Assembly (NCBI RefSeq): GCF_003254625.1
Contig: NZ_QJRJ01000063.1
Span: 1 to 63,568 of the forward strand
Source of the DNA: Flavobacterium ginsenosidimutans
GTDB lineage: Bacteria; Bacteroidota; Bacteroidia; Flavobacteriales; Flavobacteriaceae
Reading direction: 5' to 3'
Length of the DNA stretch: 63,568 nt
This document shows positions 17,252-25,434 of the stretch, one piece after another. How positions within the stretch are numbered: the stretch's first letter is position 1; the number at the start of each line of letters is the position of its first letter. The notes under the pieces were generated by a model. That model was not told the origin of the DNA. It did no database searches and saw only the letters and a program-made list of their open reading frames with translations. The translations under genes and the position numbers were made by a program.

Positions 17252-17295
17252 TTAAAATAGAAAAACCTTGACGAATCAAGGTTTTTCTATTTTAA
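17252..17295. terminator. Bidirectional terminator, 20-bp perfect stem
   Basis: The arm at 17252-17271 is perfectly complementary to 17276-17295 around a CGAA tetraloop, with A/T runs on both sides, so it works in either direction between convergent genes. The right arm includes the last codons and TGA stop of the response-regulator gene. Confidence 0.9.
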
Positions 17296-17965
17296 ATTCT
17301 AAGCCAATATTGCGAACACTTTCGATCTTAATTTTTGGATCAGAATTGAAATATTTTCTAAGCCTGCTGATAAAAACATCCATACTTCGACCTGAGAAAT
17401 AATCGTCTTTTTTCCATACCGACATTAAAATTTGATCTCTTTTTAATAACTGATTGTGATTTAGATATAAATACTCAATAAGAGAAGCTTCCATTTCTGT
17501 AAGTTGCTGAACGTGATTTTTATTATTAAGCGTTAATCGTTCATTATCAAAAATATACGAACCAATTTCAATTATATTATTTCCTTCTAAACTTCTTTTT
17601 TGATCAATTCTTTTTAAAATATTCTGTAAACGAAGAACCAATTCATCAACTTCAAAAGGTTTCGCAATATAATCGTCTGCGCCAAGTTTCAAGCCAATGA
17701 TTTTGTCTTCTTTTAACTTTCTTGCAGTTAGAAAAATAAAGGGAATTTCGGGATTGATGGTAATTATTTTTTCGGCCAATGAAAACCCATCCATTTTGGG
17801 CATCATTACATCAAAAATACAAATATCAAAAGTCTGGTTTTTAAAATAGTCTAAAGCTATTTCGCCATTTTCTGCCCAGATTACTTCAAATTGATGCAGT
17901 TCTAAATATTGTTTTAAAATCGCGGCAAAATCAAAATCGTCTTCGGCTAAAAGTAATCTTTTCAA
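17276..17965 (-). CDS. OmpR-family response regulator (RprY-like)
   Basis: 229 residues. The receiver domain has the acidic pocket (LAEDD), phospho-acceptor D52 in IFDVMMPKMDG, and the conserved Lys in YIAKPFEVDEL. The C-terminal winged helix (about 130-229) includes SLIEYLYLNHNQLLKRDQIL and MDVFISRLRKYF. It lies 10 bp downstream of its cognate kinase gene. The pair is divergent from a TonB-type receptor gene, which is a plausible target. Its stop codon lies inside the terminator stem. Confidence 0.93.
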   Translation of the reverse strand: MKRLLLAEDDFDFAAILKQYLELHQFEVIWAENGEIALDYFKNQTFDICIFDVMMPKMDGFSLAEKIITINPEIPFIFLTARKLKEDKIIGLKLGADDYIAKPFEVDELVLRLQNILKRIDQKRSLEGNNIIEIGSYIFDNERLTLNNKNHVQQLTEMEASLIEYLYLNHNQLLKRDQILMSVWKKDDYFSGRSMDVFISRLRKYFNSDPKIKIESVRNIGLEFKIEKP

Positions 17966-17975
17966 AATAAGGGAA

Positions 17976-19334
17976 TTAAACTTTTAATAAAATAGTAAAC
18001 TGAGTTCCTTTTCCTAAATCGCTAATAACGCTAATAGAACCTTGGTGCGCTTTTACGATTTGGTTAACATAATACAAACCTAATCCTAAGCCTTTTGTAT
18101 TGTGAAGATTTCCTTGTTCTACACGATAAAATTTCTCAAAAAGAAGCGATTGTTTGTTTTTAGCAATACCAATTCCATCATCTTCAATGCTAATAGAAAA
18201 TTGGTTTTCTACGATTTTAGTTTTTACTGTAATCGTGTTCGAACCATATTTTACAGCATTTTCTAAGACATTTAAGAAAGCCGTTGTCAAATGAAATTTG
18301 TCTAAAACCAAAATAGTTTTCTCCGTTTGAAAATCGGTTTTTAGGTTGATTTTAGGAAAAGTAATTTTAAAATCATTTATAATAGAAAGCATAAAATTTT
18401 CTATTTCGATTTTTTCTTTTTGCAATTCAATTTCATTTTCAGCCAAAGAATTTGCCATAACTTGATCAATCAAATTCTGAAGACGATTGTTCTGACGTGA
18501 AATGGTATTGACAATCGCATTGAAATTTTCGTCATTATCACGAATGTTTTTTTGCTCTAAAATCTTTGTTGAGATTCCTAAAGTTGCCAAAGGCGTTTTA
18601 AGTTCGTGTGTTATATTATTGATAAAATCGGTTTTAACATCGCTCACTTTTTTTTGTTTAATTAATCCTTTTATCGCAATTATAAAAAGACTAATCAAGG
18701 TTGTAATAGAGATAAGGGATAAAATCAAAATAATTGTCATTCGTCTTAAAATGATTATTTCCCAATCGATAACCGAAACATACATCGAATCTTCAGTCAA
18801 TAATTGATATTCTTGATTTTCAAAAGTTCCGTTTGTCGTTCCAACATAATTTCGAACCAAAAAAGCTTGATTTAAAGAAGCTAAATTTCCATAAAGCTTG
18901 TTTTTTATAAATGGCTTTTCAGAGAAAATAGTGTCTACTTTTTGAGTGCTTTTATAAAGAATAAATTTGTTGAGTACAATTGCAAAATCAATTTTGAAAT
19001 TTGGCAAATCCCTTTCAAATCTCCGCTGAATTTCCTTCGTTAAAGCCCTTTGAAAATCATTTTTTAAAACACCATTTTTTACGTTCAATTTGGTGTTTTT
19101 ACCTTTCATATAATTTTCAGAAAGGCTTTTGTATAACGCTTCTTTTTTAGAAACTAAAACAGAATCGATATCACTGTAATCATTGGTAATCTGCGCAATT
19201 TCATTTTTGATTTGTGTATGAAACTGTGCCACTTTGTAGTCATAAGTGGTTTTTACCAAATAGCATTGCACAGCCGTCAGTACAATTAATGCGACAATAG
19301 AAAATGCGATTAGTAAATTGATTTTTTGTTTCAT
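17976..19334 (-). CDS. Sensor histidine kinase (RprX-like)
   Basis: About 453 residues from ATG 19334 (MKQKINLLIAFSIVAL); ATG 19340 two codons upstream is equally possible, and a more distal start adds 13 residues that spoil the N-terminus. One membrane helix, a periplasmic sensor region of about 180 residues without a recognised domain, and a second helix (MTIILILSLISITTLISLFI) precede HisKA (INNITHELKTPLATLG) and HATPase motifs (N-box LNVLENAVKYGSN, DDGIGIA, GLGLGLYYV). It would phosphorylate the adjacent OmpR-type regulator. Confidence 0.92.
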   Translation of the reverse strand: MKQKINLLIAFSIVALIVLTAVQCYLVKTTYDYKVAQFHTQIKNEIAQITNDYSDIDSVLVSKKEALYKSLSENYMKGKNTKLNVKNGVLKNDFQRALTKEIQRRFERDLPNFKIDFAIVLNKFILYKSTQKVDTIFSEKPFIKNKLYGNLASLNQAFLVRNYVGTTNGTFENQEYQLLTEDSMYVSVIDWEIIILRRMTIILILSLISITTLISLFIIAIKGLIKQKKVSDVKTDFINNITHELKTPLATLGISTKILEQKNIRDNDENFNAIVNTISRQNNRLQNLIDQVMANSLAENEIELQKEKIEIENFMLSIINDFKITFPKINLKTDFQTEKTILVLDKFHLTTAFLNVLENAVKYGSNTITVKTKIVENQFSISIEDDGIGIAKNKQSLLFEKFYRVEQGNLHNTKGLGLGLYYVNQIVKAHQGSISVISDLGKGTQFTILLKV

Positions 19335-19473
19335 ATTCATCTGAAAATCTGTTTCAAAAATACAGCTTTTAGGCAACAAATAGCAGATTAACCTTGCATT
19401 AACCTACGATTAACTTTCAGAAGCAGGTTTTCAAAGCATTTTTGCAGCAATGCTAACCATTATCAATTTTAAA

Positions 19474-21588
19474 ATGAATATTTATCTGCCATTAAAACTG
19501 CTTGTTGCAATTTTACTTTTTTTCCTTTCATTTATAGCAAATGCTCAAAATGAAACTCCCAAAGATTCGATTTCGAATCAATTAAATGAAGTTGTAATCA
19601 GTCAGGAGAAAAAAACATTTACAAACTCACACGGAAATATAAAAGTTGATGTTGCCAATTCGGTTTACAGTACAATTCCAAATCCTATTGATTTGCTTTC
19701 AAAACTTCCATCGGTTCAAGTAAGTACAGATCGTGAAAGTATTTCGATTGTTGGAAAAGGAAATCCGCTGATTTATATTGACGGGCAAAAAGCAACTATA
19801 AACGATTTGAATGCTTTGACAGTCGCCGATATTAAAACAGTTGAAATTATTAAAAATCCGTCTTCAAAATATGAAGCCGAAGGCCGCGCAGTGATTTTAG
19901 TCACAAGAAAATTAAGTAAAAAAGACAGCTTTAAAACTGAAATTTCTGAGGTGGCATCTTTTAAAAGAAATTACAATAATTATTTAGGTTTTAATTCCAG
20001 TTTTAAAAAAGGCAAATTAGAATGGAAAGCCAATTTCAATTATAATAAATTGAATCCTTGGGAAAATCATACTTTAGAATATGAGATTCCAAAAGCTTCG
20101 ATTGTTTCTAATTATGATGTAATGGCAAATACAAAACGCAATCAATATGTTTTTGGAGGTGGCGTGTTTTACAAAATTAAAGAGGAAGATTATTTCTCAA
20201 TTAATGTAAATGGAAAACTCCAAAATGATACTTTCGACATCAATACTTTTACGTACAATAAAAATCAAAATGAGGAAAACAATGTTTTTACTCTAAGTGA
20301 TAATGCAAGTAAAAAGGATTTTGTAAATGCTTTTATGAATTATTCTAAAAAGATTAAATCGATTGATACACAGTTTTTTGCTGGTTTTCAATATTCAAAG
20401 TTTAATCAGCATTTAGAAAGTTTAGTGGCCAATAATTATAATGAAACCAATTTTGAATTGTCGCAAAACCGTGATCAGAAATTTAATGTTGATGTTTTTT
20501 CGGGAAGAATTGATTTGGAGAAAAAGTTTAAAAATGAAATGAATCTGGAATACGGCGGATTATATTTGAAAGCGAAATCAAAGTCTGATGCGACGATTTT
20601 TGATTTTGAAAAAGATGAAATTACAGTTTCAAATTATGATTTTAAAGAAGAAAATTTGGCGGCATATATTCAGTTTTCGGGAAAACTAAAAAAGATCGAT
20701 TTTTCATTTGGATTAAGAACTGAAAATACGAATGTGTATTCAAAGTTTAGAACAGAAGTTTCTCCTTCAATTGATAAAAATTACACTAATTTATTTCCTA
20801 AAGCCGATTTTACATTTTCTATAGACAGTACAAAAAGCATCAATGTAAATTATGCGAAAAGCATTGAGAGGCCAAAATATTCTTCGTTAAGCCAAATAGC
20901 AACTTACATCAATCCGTATTTTTTGTATGGAAGCAGTATAAATTTAGGTCCGGCATTTGTGGATGAAGTTTCGAGTTCATTTCAATACCACGACAAAACT
21001 TTAAAATTGAGTTATTTTCAAACCAAAAACGTGACCAATCCGAGTTTTATCTTTAATGAAGAAACAAATGTGCTGATGATTACTGATATTAATTTTAAGA
21101 GAGAAACTGGTTTTACAATAGATTTATCACTTCCATTTACCTATAAATTCTGGACGACAACGAATAATTTGGTTTTTGTAAAAAGTAAGGTTGAAGATGA
21201 TACAGCGGTTTTACATCCTTCAAAACCATATTTATATTATTACTCCAATAATACATTTAAATTACCTAAAGATTTTACTTTCGTTTTATCTTTTTGGGGA
21301 ATGACAAAACAAAACGATGGAATTTTTGAACGAAAAGCCAATTTTATAGTCGATTTGTCGCTGGCAAAAGCATTTGGCAAAAACTGGAATTGTACTTTAA
21401 ATTACAATGATGTTTTTAAAACCACGAGTTATACCGATAGTTTTACGGTAAACAATATAAATTCGAAGTTTAAATATTTGGTCGATGCAAATGAGATTTC
21501 GATTGCAATTCGTTATTCTTTTGGGAAAGTAAAAGATTCCGAGTTTAAAGAAAAAAGCGTTAATGATAGTGAAAATAGGATTAGATAA
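19474..21588 (+). CDS. TonB-dependent receptor-like outer membrane protein
   Basis: About 704 residues. ATG 19474 (MNIYLPLKLLVAILL) is preferred over 19450, which lies almost at the transcription start expected from a CATTTTTG box at 19437-19444. The signal peptide ends at ANAQ. A plug-like domain follows (LNEVVISQ, IPNPIDLLSKLPSVQVS, IYIDGQKATINDLNAL, VEIIKNPSSKYEAEG), then a C-terminal barrel of the outer-membrane-barrel-3 type. The usual N-terminal carboxypeptidase-like domain is absent and the chain runs about 20 polar residues past the last strand. Substrate unknown. It is divergent from the RprXY-like system. Confidence 0.88.
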   Translation: MNIYLPLKLLVAILLFFLSFIANAQNETPKDSISNQLNEVVISQEKKTFTNSHGNIKVDVANSVYSTIPNPIDLLSKLPSVQVSTDRESISIVGKGNPLIYIDGQKATINDLNALTVADIKTVEIIKNPSSKYEAEGRAVILVTRKLSKKDSFKTEISEVASFKRNYNNYLGFNSSFKKGKLEWKANFNYNKLNPWENHTLEYEIPKASIVSNYDVMANTKRNQYVFGGGVFYKIKEEDYFSINVNGKLQNDTFDINTFTYNKNQNEENNVFTLSDNASKKDFVNAFMNYSKKIKSIDTQFFAGFQYSKFNQHLESLVANNYNETNFELSQNRDQKFNVDVFSGRIDLEKKFKNEMNLEYGGLYLKAKSKSDATIFDFEKDEITVSNYDFKEENLAAYIQFSGKLKKIDFSFGLRTENTNVYSKFRTEVSPSIDKNYTNLFPKADFTFSIDSTKSINVNYAKSIERPKYSSLSQIATYINPYFLYGSSINLGPAFVDEVSSSFQYHDKTLKLSYFQTKNVTNPSFIFNEETNVLMITDINFKRETGFTIDLSLPFTYKFWTTTNNLVFVKSKVEDDTAVLHPSKPYLYYYSNNTFKLPKDFTFVLSFWGMTKQNDGIFERKANFIVDLSLAKAFGKNWNCTLNYNDVFKTTSYTDSFTVNNINSKFKYLVDANEISIAIRYSFGKVKDSEFKEKSVNDSENRIR

Positions 21589-21591
21589 AAA

Positions 21592-21661
21592 GTAAGTTAA
21601 TTCCTTCTTTTTTTGGAATGATTTTTGAATATTTGATTTTTTAAAATCAAATATTTGAGTA
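21592..21661 (+). repeat. Duplicated leader, copy 1, with 13-bp palindrome
   Basis: This leader matches 22325-22392 closely (AAGTAAGTTAATTC, then CTTT..TTGGAATGATTTTTGAAT). It contains a palindrome at 21628-21655: arms AATATTTGATTTT and AAAATCAAATATT around TT. The palindrome ends 6 bp before the ATG at 21662. Confidence 0.75.
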
Positions 21662-22330
21662 ATGAAGTTTTGTAATCTAAAAAAAGGAGTTTTATTTATT
21701 TTATTAGTGTTGTCGTTTTCAGCCGGAAAAGCCCAAGCTATTAGAGGTTTCGGAAATGTTACAGCTTATAGTGTTAGCAATGATTTTAAAAAAGGTGCAA
21801 TTGTCGATATTGGTGGGGGAGCAGAATTTGAGTTCCATCCTTTATTTAAACCAGAAGTAAGCCTTAGTTATTCTCTTATGGGACTCAACGATCAAGAGTT
21901 TTATGATTTTTACACTAATACTTTAGAAAAACTATCTGGAGATGTTTATATGCTAAACTTTAATGTAGGACCTAAAATATACTTTTGGTATAGCGGAGAA
22001 ACTTTTGATACCGCTGCCTGCTCATATTACATAATCCCAAAATTAAACATGTCAAGAATTGTTGCTAATGGGAATTATCAATTTATAGATTATGACGATC
22101 CACAGAATAATTTAATTCAAAAAGGACACAGAGCAGATTGGCAGCATTCTTTTGGTTTAACTTTTGGAATGGAATTTCCAATATTTAATTCAGATGCTAT
22201 AGCTCTAAGTGTTACAGTAAATAAAATTAATATGGGAAAAACTTTAAATAGACTTCCTTACAACATTACAGATTATGGCACTTTATTAGCTGGAGCAGGA
22301 GTTAGTTATTATTTTGGAATAAAAAAGTAA
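21662..22330 (+). CDS. Secreted/outer-membrane beta-barrel-like protein, tandem copy 1
   Basis: 222 residues. Signal peptide (starts MKFCNLKKGVLFILLVL, ends GKAQA), then alternating strands with late aromatic residues (YYIIPKLNMSRI, FGLTFGMEFPIF, LLAGAGVSYYFGIKK), as in small OMP barrels. It is clearly paralogous to the next gene (shared YTNTLEKLS/DNYVLEKLS, YYIIPKLNMSRI/YYIMPKLNLARI, same start MKF.NL and C-terminus), although divergent overall. Both sit behind a near-identical leader, so they arose by tandem duplication. Function unknown. Confidence 0.75.
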   Translation: MKFCNLKKGVLFILLVLSFSAGKAQAIRGFGNVTAYSVSNDFKKGAIVDIGGGAEFEFHPLFKPEVSLSYSLMGLNDQEFYDFYTNTLEKLSGDVYMLNFNVGPKIYFWYSGETFDTAACSYYIIPKLNMSRIVANGNYQFIDYDDPQNNLIQKGHRADWQHSFGLTFGMEFPIFNSDAIALSVTVNKINMGKTLNRLPYNITDYGTLLAGAGVSYYFGIKK

Positions 22331-22392
22331 GTTAATTCTTTCTTTTTTGGAATGATTTTTGAATATTTAATTTAAAATTAAATATTTGAATG
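22325..22392 (+). repeat. Duplicated leader, copy 2, with covarying palindrome
   Basis: Second copy of the leader at 21592-21661. Its palindrome at 22362-22386 has arms AATATTTAATTT and AAATTAAATATT around one A. Relative to copy 1, G to A in the left arm is matched by C to T in the right arm, so pairing is kept. It ends 6 bp before ATG 22393. Confidence 0.75.
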
Positions 22393-23073
22393 ATGAAATT
22401 TTATAATCTAAGAAATGCTGTTTTATGCCTACTATTTTTATTGTGTTTTTTTAATGTTAAAGCTCAAGAAATGAGGGCTTTTGGTAATTATTCTATGTAT
22501 TTTGGGAATAAAAATACTGGAACAATAAGAAGTGTAGAGGCAGGAATAGATCACGGAGATTTTCCATCATTAGCTTTTCAGCTTTCAGCAAGTTATTTAA
22601 ACTCTGATAATAAAGACAAAGAACATTATGATTATGATAATTATGTTTTAGAAAAACTGTCTACAAAAGGTTCTGCTATAAATACTAGTTTAGGTTTAAA
22701 AGTTTATAATGTTTTTTTAAATCAGTATGAAGAAAAGACGTTTACTTATTATATAATGCCAAAATTGAATCTAGCGCGGATACGAGCAACAGAAAATTTC
22801 AGTAGCACTGATTATTTTTATCCTTCCCATTCTTTTGATGAAGAGCGAAGTATTTCAAGCTGGCAAGTTTATTTTGGAATAGAAATTGGCTATGAAATTT
22901 TTCTTTCTGAGAATAATTCAAATTCGATTGCAATTTGTGCTTCTTATAATCGAATAAATCTAACGAAAGGCTTAAGCAAGATTACTCATGAAAATTTTCA
23001 ATATGAAAGACATGATAGTTTTGGAGTGGGACTTTCTTTTTATCTAGGAGTAAAAAAGCCATCAAAGAAATAA
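22393..23073 (+). CDS. Secreted/outer-membrane beta-barrel-like protein, tandem copy 2
   Basis: 226 residues from ATG 22393, which keeps the same 6-bp spacing to the palindrome as copy 1; ATG 22390 adds one Met. Signal peptide (starts MKFYNLRNAVLCLLFLL, ends VKAQ) and beta-strand pattern match copy 1, with YYIMPKLNLARIRA and the C-terminal FGVGLSFYLGVKKPSKK. A shared terminator with the convergent lipoprotein follows immediately. Function unknown. Confidence 0.75.
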   Translation: MKFYNLRNAVLCLLFLLCFFNVKAQEMRAFGNYSMYFGNKNTGTIRSVEAGIDHGDFPSLAFQLSASYLNSDNKDKEHYDYDNYVLEKLSTKGSAINTSLGLKVYNVFLNQYEEKTFTYYIMPKLNLARIRATENFSSTDYFYPSHSFDEERSISSWQVYFGIEIGYEIFLSENNSNSIAICASYNRINLTKGLSKITHENFQYERHDSFGVGLSFYLGVKKPSKK

Positions 23074-23117
23074 AAAGAAGAGAAAACTCTTAATTTTAAG
23101 AGTTTTCTCTTCTTTTT
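23072..23117. terminator. Bidirectional terminator
   Basis: A 22-bp perfect stem: the arm from 23072 (AAAAAGAAGAGAAAACTC) pairs with the arm ending at 23117 around the centre TT. It is A-rich on one flank and T-rich on the other and separates convergent genes. Confidence 0.9.
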
Positions 23118-23120
23118 AAG

Positions 23121-23543
23121 TTATTGTTTTATATATATTCCAGGCATTAAACCTGTAGATTCAATTTCAGATTCTGATATTCGTATAAAACTAAATTTTT
23201 TGCTTGGTGCATCATTTAGGCAATTATACTTTATGCTATAATAATCTATTAATTCAACTTCCTGAACATTTGGATTTTGATAATTACCATACTCTTTTAA
23301 GTAATATCTTTCATAATCAAATATTTCAGTAGTAGCAGAAGTATATTTTTGCATAGGATATTTGTATAACAAATTGTCTTCAGTAAATTGAATCATTCTG
23401 TCTTTGTTGTCTTTCCAAGTTCCCTGAATCCAAACTGGCGGATCCATATATCGTGGTCCGTTGTATTTTTTTTCTTTATAATCATCATCTTTCGAACAAG
23501 AGATTAAGGAAATGAAAGCAAGTGATAAAAGGAATTTTTTCAT
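23121..23543 (-). CDS. Lipoprotein of unknown function
   Basis: 140 residues from ATG 23543 (MKKFLLSLAFISLISC); an upstream in-frame ATG six codons earlier would spoil the signal peptide. The lipobox LISC is followed by SKDDD, an acidic +2 region typical of Bacteroidota surface lipoproteins. The mature part (PPVWIQGTWKDNKDRMIQFTED) resembles lipocalin-like calycin proteins with a W-GTW motif, but this is a weak resemblance. Function unknown. Confidence 0.75.
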   Translation of the reverse strand: MKKFLLSLAFISLISCSKDDDYKEKKYNGPRYMDPPVWIQGTWKDNKDRMIQFTEDNLLYKYPMQKYTSATTEIFDYERYYLKEYGNYQNPNVQEVELIDYYSIKYNCLNDAPSKKFSFIRISESEIESTGLMPGIYIKQ

Positions 23544-23653
23544 GATTTGAATTTTATACAAAAAAATGTAGAAAATCTATACAGAAATAACCGTTTAGGA
23601 CTTTTTTATAATATATTAAGACATTTTTGATTTTAAAAATTAGTCAAAAGAAA

Positions 23654-23682
23654 CCCCCTTGTAAAATTCATTACAAGAGGGC
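23654..23682. terminator. Hairpin terminator downstream of rsmD
   Basis: CCCCTTGTAA near 23655-23664 pairs with TTACAAGAGGG at 23671-23681 (one mismatch). It lies about 25 bp after the rsmD stop at 23706 (leftward), with an A/T-rich flank. Confidence 0.6.
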
Positions 23683-23705
23683 AATATATTAAAAAATGAA
23701 AAAAA

Positions 23706-24311
23706 CTATCCTTCGTCTTCTTCAGATTCTTTTATTGAAAGGTCGTGAGGTAATTCTTCGTCATCATCGGTTGAATTTAGTTCAAAAAAACTGAAGAAAG
23801 AACCGCCGTAACTTTTCTGAAACGAGAAATTACTCATATGTTCAAGTTTTGTATATTTTGAATGCTCAATAATCATCATTCCGTCATCTTCAAGCAAACC
23901 TCTTTCAAAAACTGTCAAAACAATCTTTTCAAAAGTCGCCTGATCTAATCCGTAAGGCGGATCTGCGAAGATAATATCGTAAGTTGTTTTAGAATTTTCT
24001 AAGAATTTAAAAACATCGCTTTTAGTTGCAGCAATATCAAAATCGTATTCTGACGAAACTTGTTTAATAAATTTAACGCAACCAAAATCACCATCAACAG
24101 AGGTGATAGGAGCGCTTCCGCGTGAAGCGAATTCGTAACTAATGTTTCCCGTTCCCGAAAAAAGATCTAAAACCTTTAAGCTGTCAAAACTAAAATGGTT
24201 ATTCAAAACATTAAACAATGCTTCTTTACTCATATCAGTGGTTGGTCTCACAGGTAGATTTTTTGGCGGAAAAATTCTGCGTCCTTTGTATTTTCCTGAA
24301 ATGATTCTCAT
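23706..24311 (-). CDS. rsmD: 16S rRNA (guanine966-N2)-methyltransferase
   Basis: 201 residues. MRIISGKYKGRRI, VRPTTDMSKEALFNVL, the SAM loop LDLFSGTGNISYEFASRG and the catalytic DPPY motif (IIFADPPYGLDQA) identify RsmD, which methylates G966 of 16S rRNA in the 30S subunit. The C-terminus carries an acidic tail of about 25 residues (TDDDEELPHD...KESEEDEG) beyond the usual family end. Its ATG overlaps the stop of the upstream DUF3822 gene (ATGA), so translation is coupled. Confidence 0.93.
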   Translation of the reverse strand: MRIISGKYKGRRIFPPKNLPVRPTTDMSKEALFNVLNNHFSFDSLKVLDLFSGTGNISYEFASRGSAPITSVDGDFGCVKFIKQVSSEYDFDIAATKSDVFKFLENSKTTYDIIFADPPYGLDQATFEKIVLTVFERGLLEDDGMMIIEHSKYTKLEHMSNFSFQKSYGGSFFSFFELNSTDDDEELPHDLSIKESEEDEG

Positions 24312-25129
24312 GATTGAAATAAGATATAATGTTTTTGATTTTGAGCAGTTGTAAAATTGTTCTTTTCCTTAAGTTTAGTAACGTCTAGAAAAGAAATATG
24401 GCGAACATATTTGTAAGCAATTTCAAAATAAGGGTCATTTTCTGTAATTGTTCCCAGTAATTCTAATTTAAAACTTTCTGGGTTCAAACTCAATTGTTCA
24501 GCTGTAAATAGAACATAATAAATGAAATCTTCTGGTGTATGATATTCAAAAGAATTGAATAACAGAAGCTTTTGATTTTGAACCACAATAATTTCGAAAT
24601 TCTCAGGATTAAAATTCACGATCATTTTCTTATCGTCATTATTGCGCGAATTGTCCAGAATTTTTTCGACCAAAATTGTATTAGCATGTTTGTAATCAAA
24701 AGATCCTACGTTGTCAATCAAGAAATTATTGATGTTTATGTATGGAATATAAACAGAATTCATTTGATAGTTTGGAATTTGATCGAAAGTGAAAAAATCC
24801 GTTTCAAATACTTTTTTTGTGTATTGAAGATAACTTCCTAAATAGTTTTCATCAAACAAAGCAGTTGGCACAAAAGTCGAAAGATTATTATTATGAATAA
24901 CCATTACTTCATCGTAAGTCTCTTTTAATTCAGGATTATTCTTGAATGCCTCGCTAAATAAATCTTCAATTTTTGCTGTTTTAGTCGACGTGTCGAACTT
25001 TATTTCTTTAAAAGAAGTAATAATATTATTTAAAGTATCAAAACAGCAATATGAAAATCCAGTCAGTGAAACCTGAATAGAAAGTTTTCTGTAATTTTTT
25101 GAAGTAATGTTAGTATTTTGTAATGACAT
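24308..25129 (-). CDS. DUF3822 family protein
   Basis: 273 residues from ATG 25129 (MSLQNTNITSKNYRKLSIQV); a longer frame upstream runs through the promoter. The sequence matches my memory of DUF3822, a Bacteroidota family found next to rsmD: FSYCCFDTLNNIITSFKEIKFD, VMVIHNNNLSTFVPTALFDE, FEIIVVQNQKLLLFNSFEYHTPEDFIYYVLF. The biochemical role is not known to me. It overlaps rsmD by 4 bp (ATGA). A TAAGTTTG promoter lies at 25184-25191. Confidence 0.8.
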   Translation of the reverse strand: MSLQNTNITSKNYRKLSIQVSLTGFSYCCFDTLNNIITSFKEIKFDTSTKTAKIEDLFSEAFKNNPELKETYDEVMVIHNNNLSTFVPTALFDENYLGSYLQYTKKVFETDFFTFDQIPNYQMNSVYIPYININNFLIDNVGSFDYKHANTILVEKILDNSRNNDDKKMIVNFNPENFEIIVVQNQKLLLFNSFEYHTPEDFIYYVLFTAEQLSLNPESFKLELLGTITENDPYFEIAYKYVRHISFLDVTKLKEKNNFTTAQNQKHYILFQS

Positions 25130-25434
25130 AGTTGATTTACAATTCGTTACCTGTTTTAAATCAAGAAAGAATTTAAGCGACCACAAACTTACAAATTAAA
25201 AAGGAACAATTATAATTGCAATTTCAAAAAACAATTTCAATCTAAGTTTAAAAGAAGGTTAAGAAAAAGTATATTTATTTGAAAATTAATAAGTTGTGTT
25301 TTTTATGAATATAATTTGCTTGTTTTTTTGAATATTGAGCATAATTGCAGGTAAATTTTAAAGTTTGGAATTTGGAATTTGATTCTTGGAATTTAAAATT
25401 AAAAAAGTCGACCTTTGTCTCTCAATATTACTTT
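25130..25434. other. Divergent intergenic region
   Basis: About 305 bp between DUF3822 (leftward) and the helicase (rightward). It holds the leftward -7 box at 25184-25191, long A/T tracts, and a tandem TTTGGAATTTGGAATTTG stretch at about 25363-25381, a motif that recurs (inverted) at 51769-51782. A GACCTTTG near 25411-25417 may be the helicase -7 box (one mismatch). No gene is seen. Confidence 0.5.
25184..25191 (-). promoter_or_regulatory. -7 promoter box of DUF3822-rsmD operon
   Basis: Read leftward it is TAAGTTTG, a full match to TAnnTTTG. A TTG at 25207-25209 lies 15 bp upstream as a candidate -33. The DUF3822 ATG is about 55 bp downstream. Confidence 0.6.
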
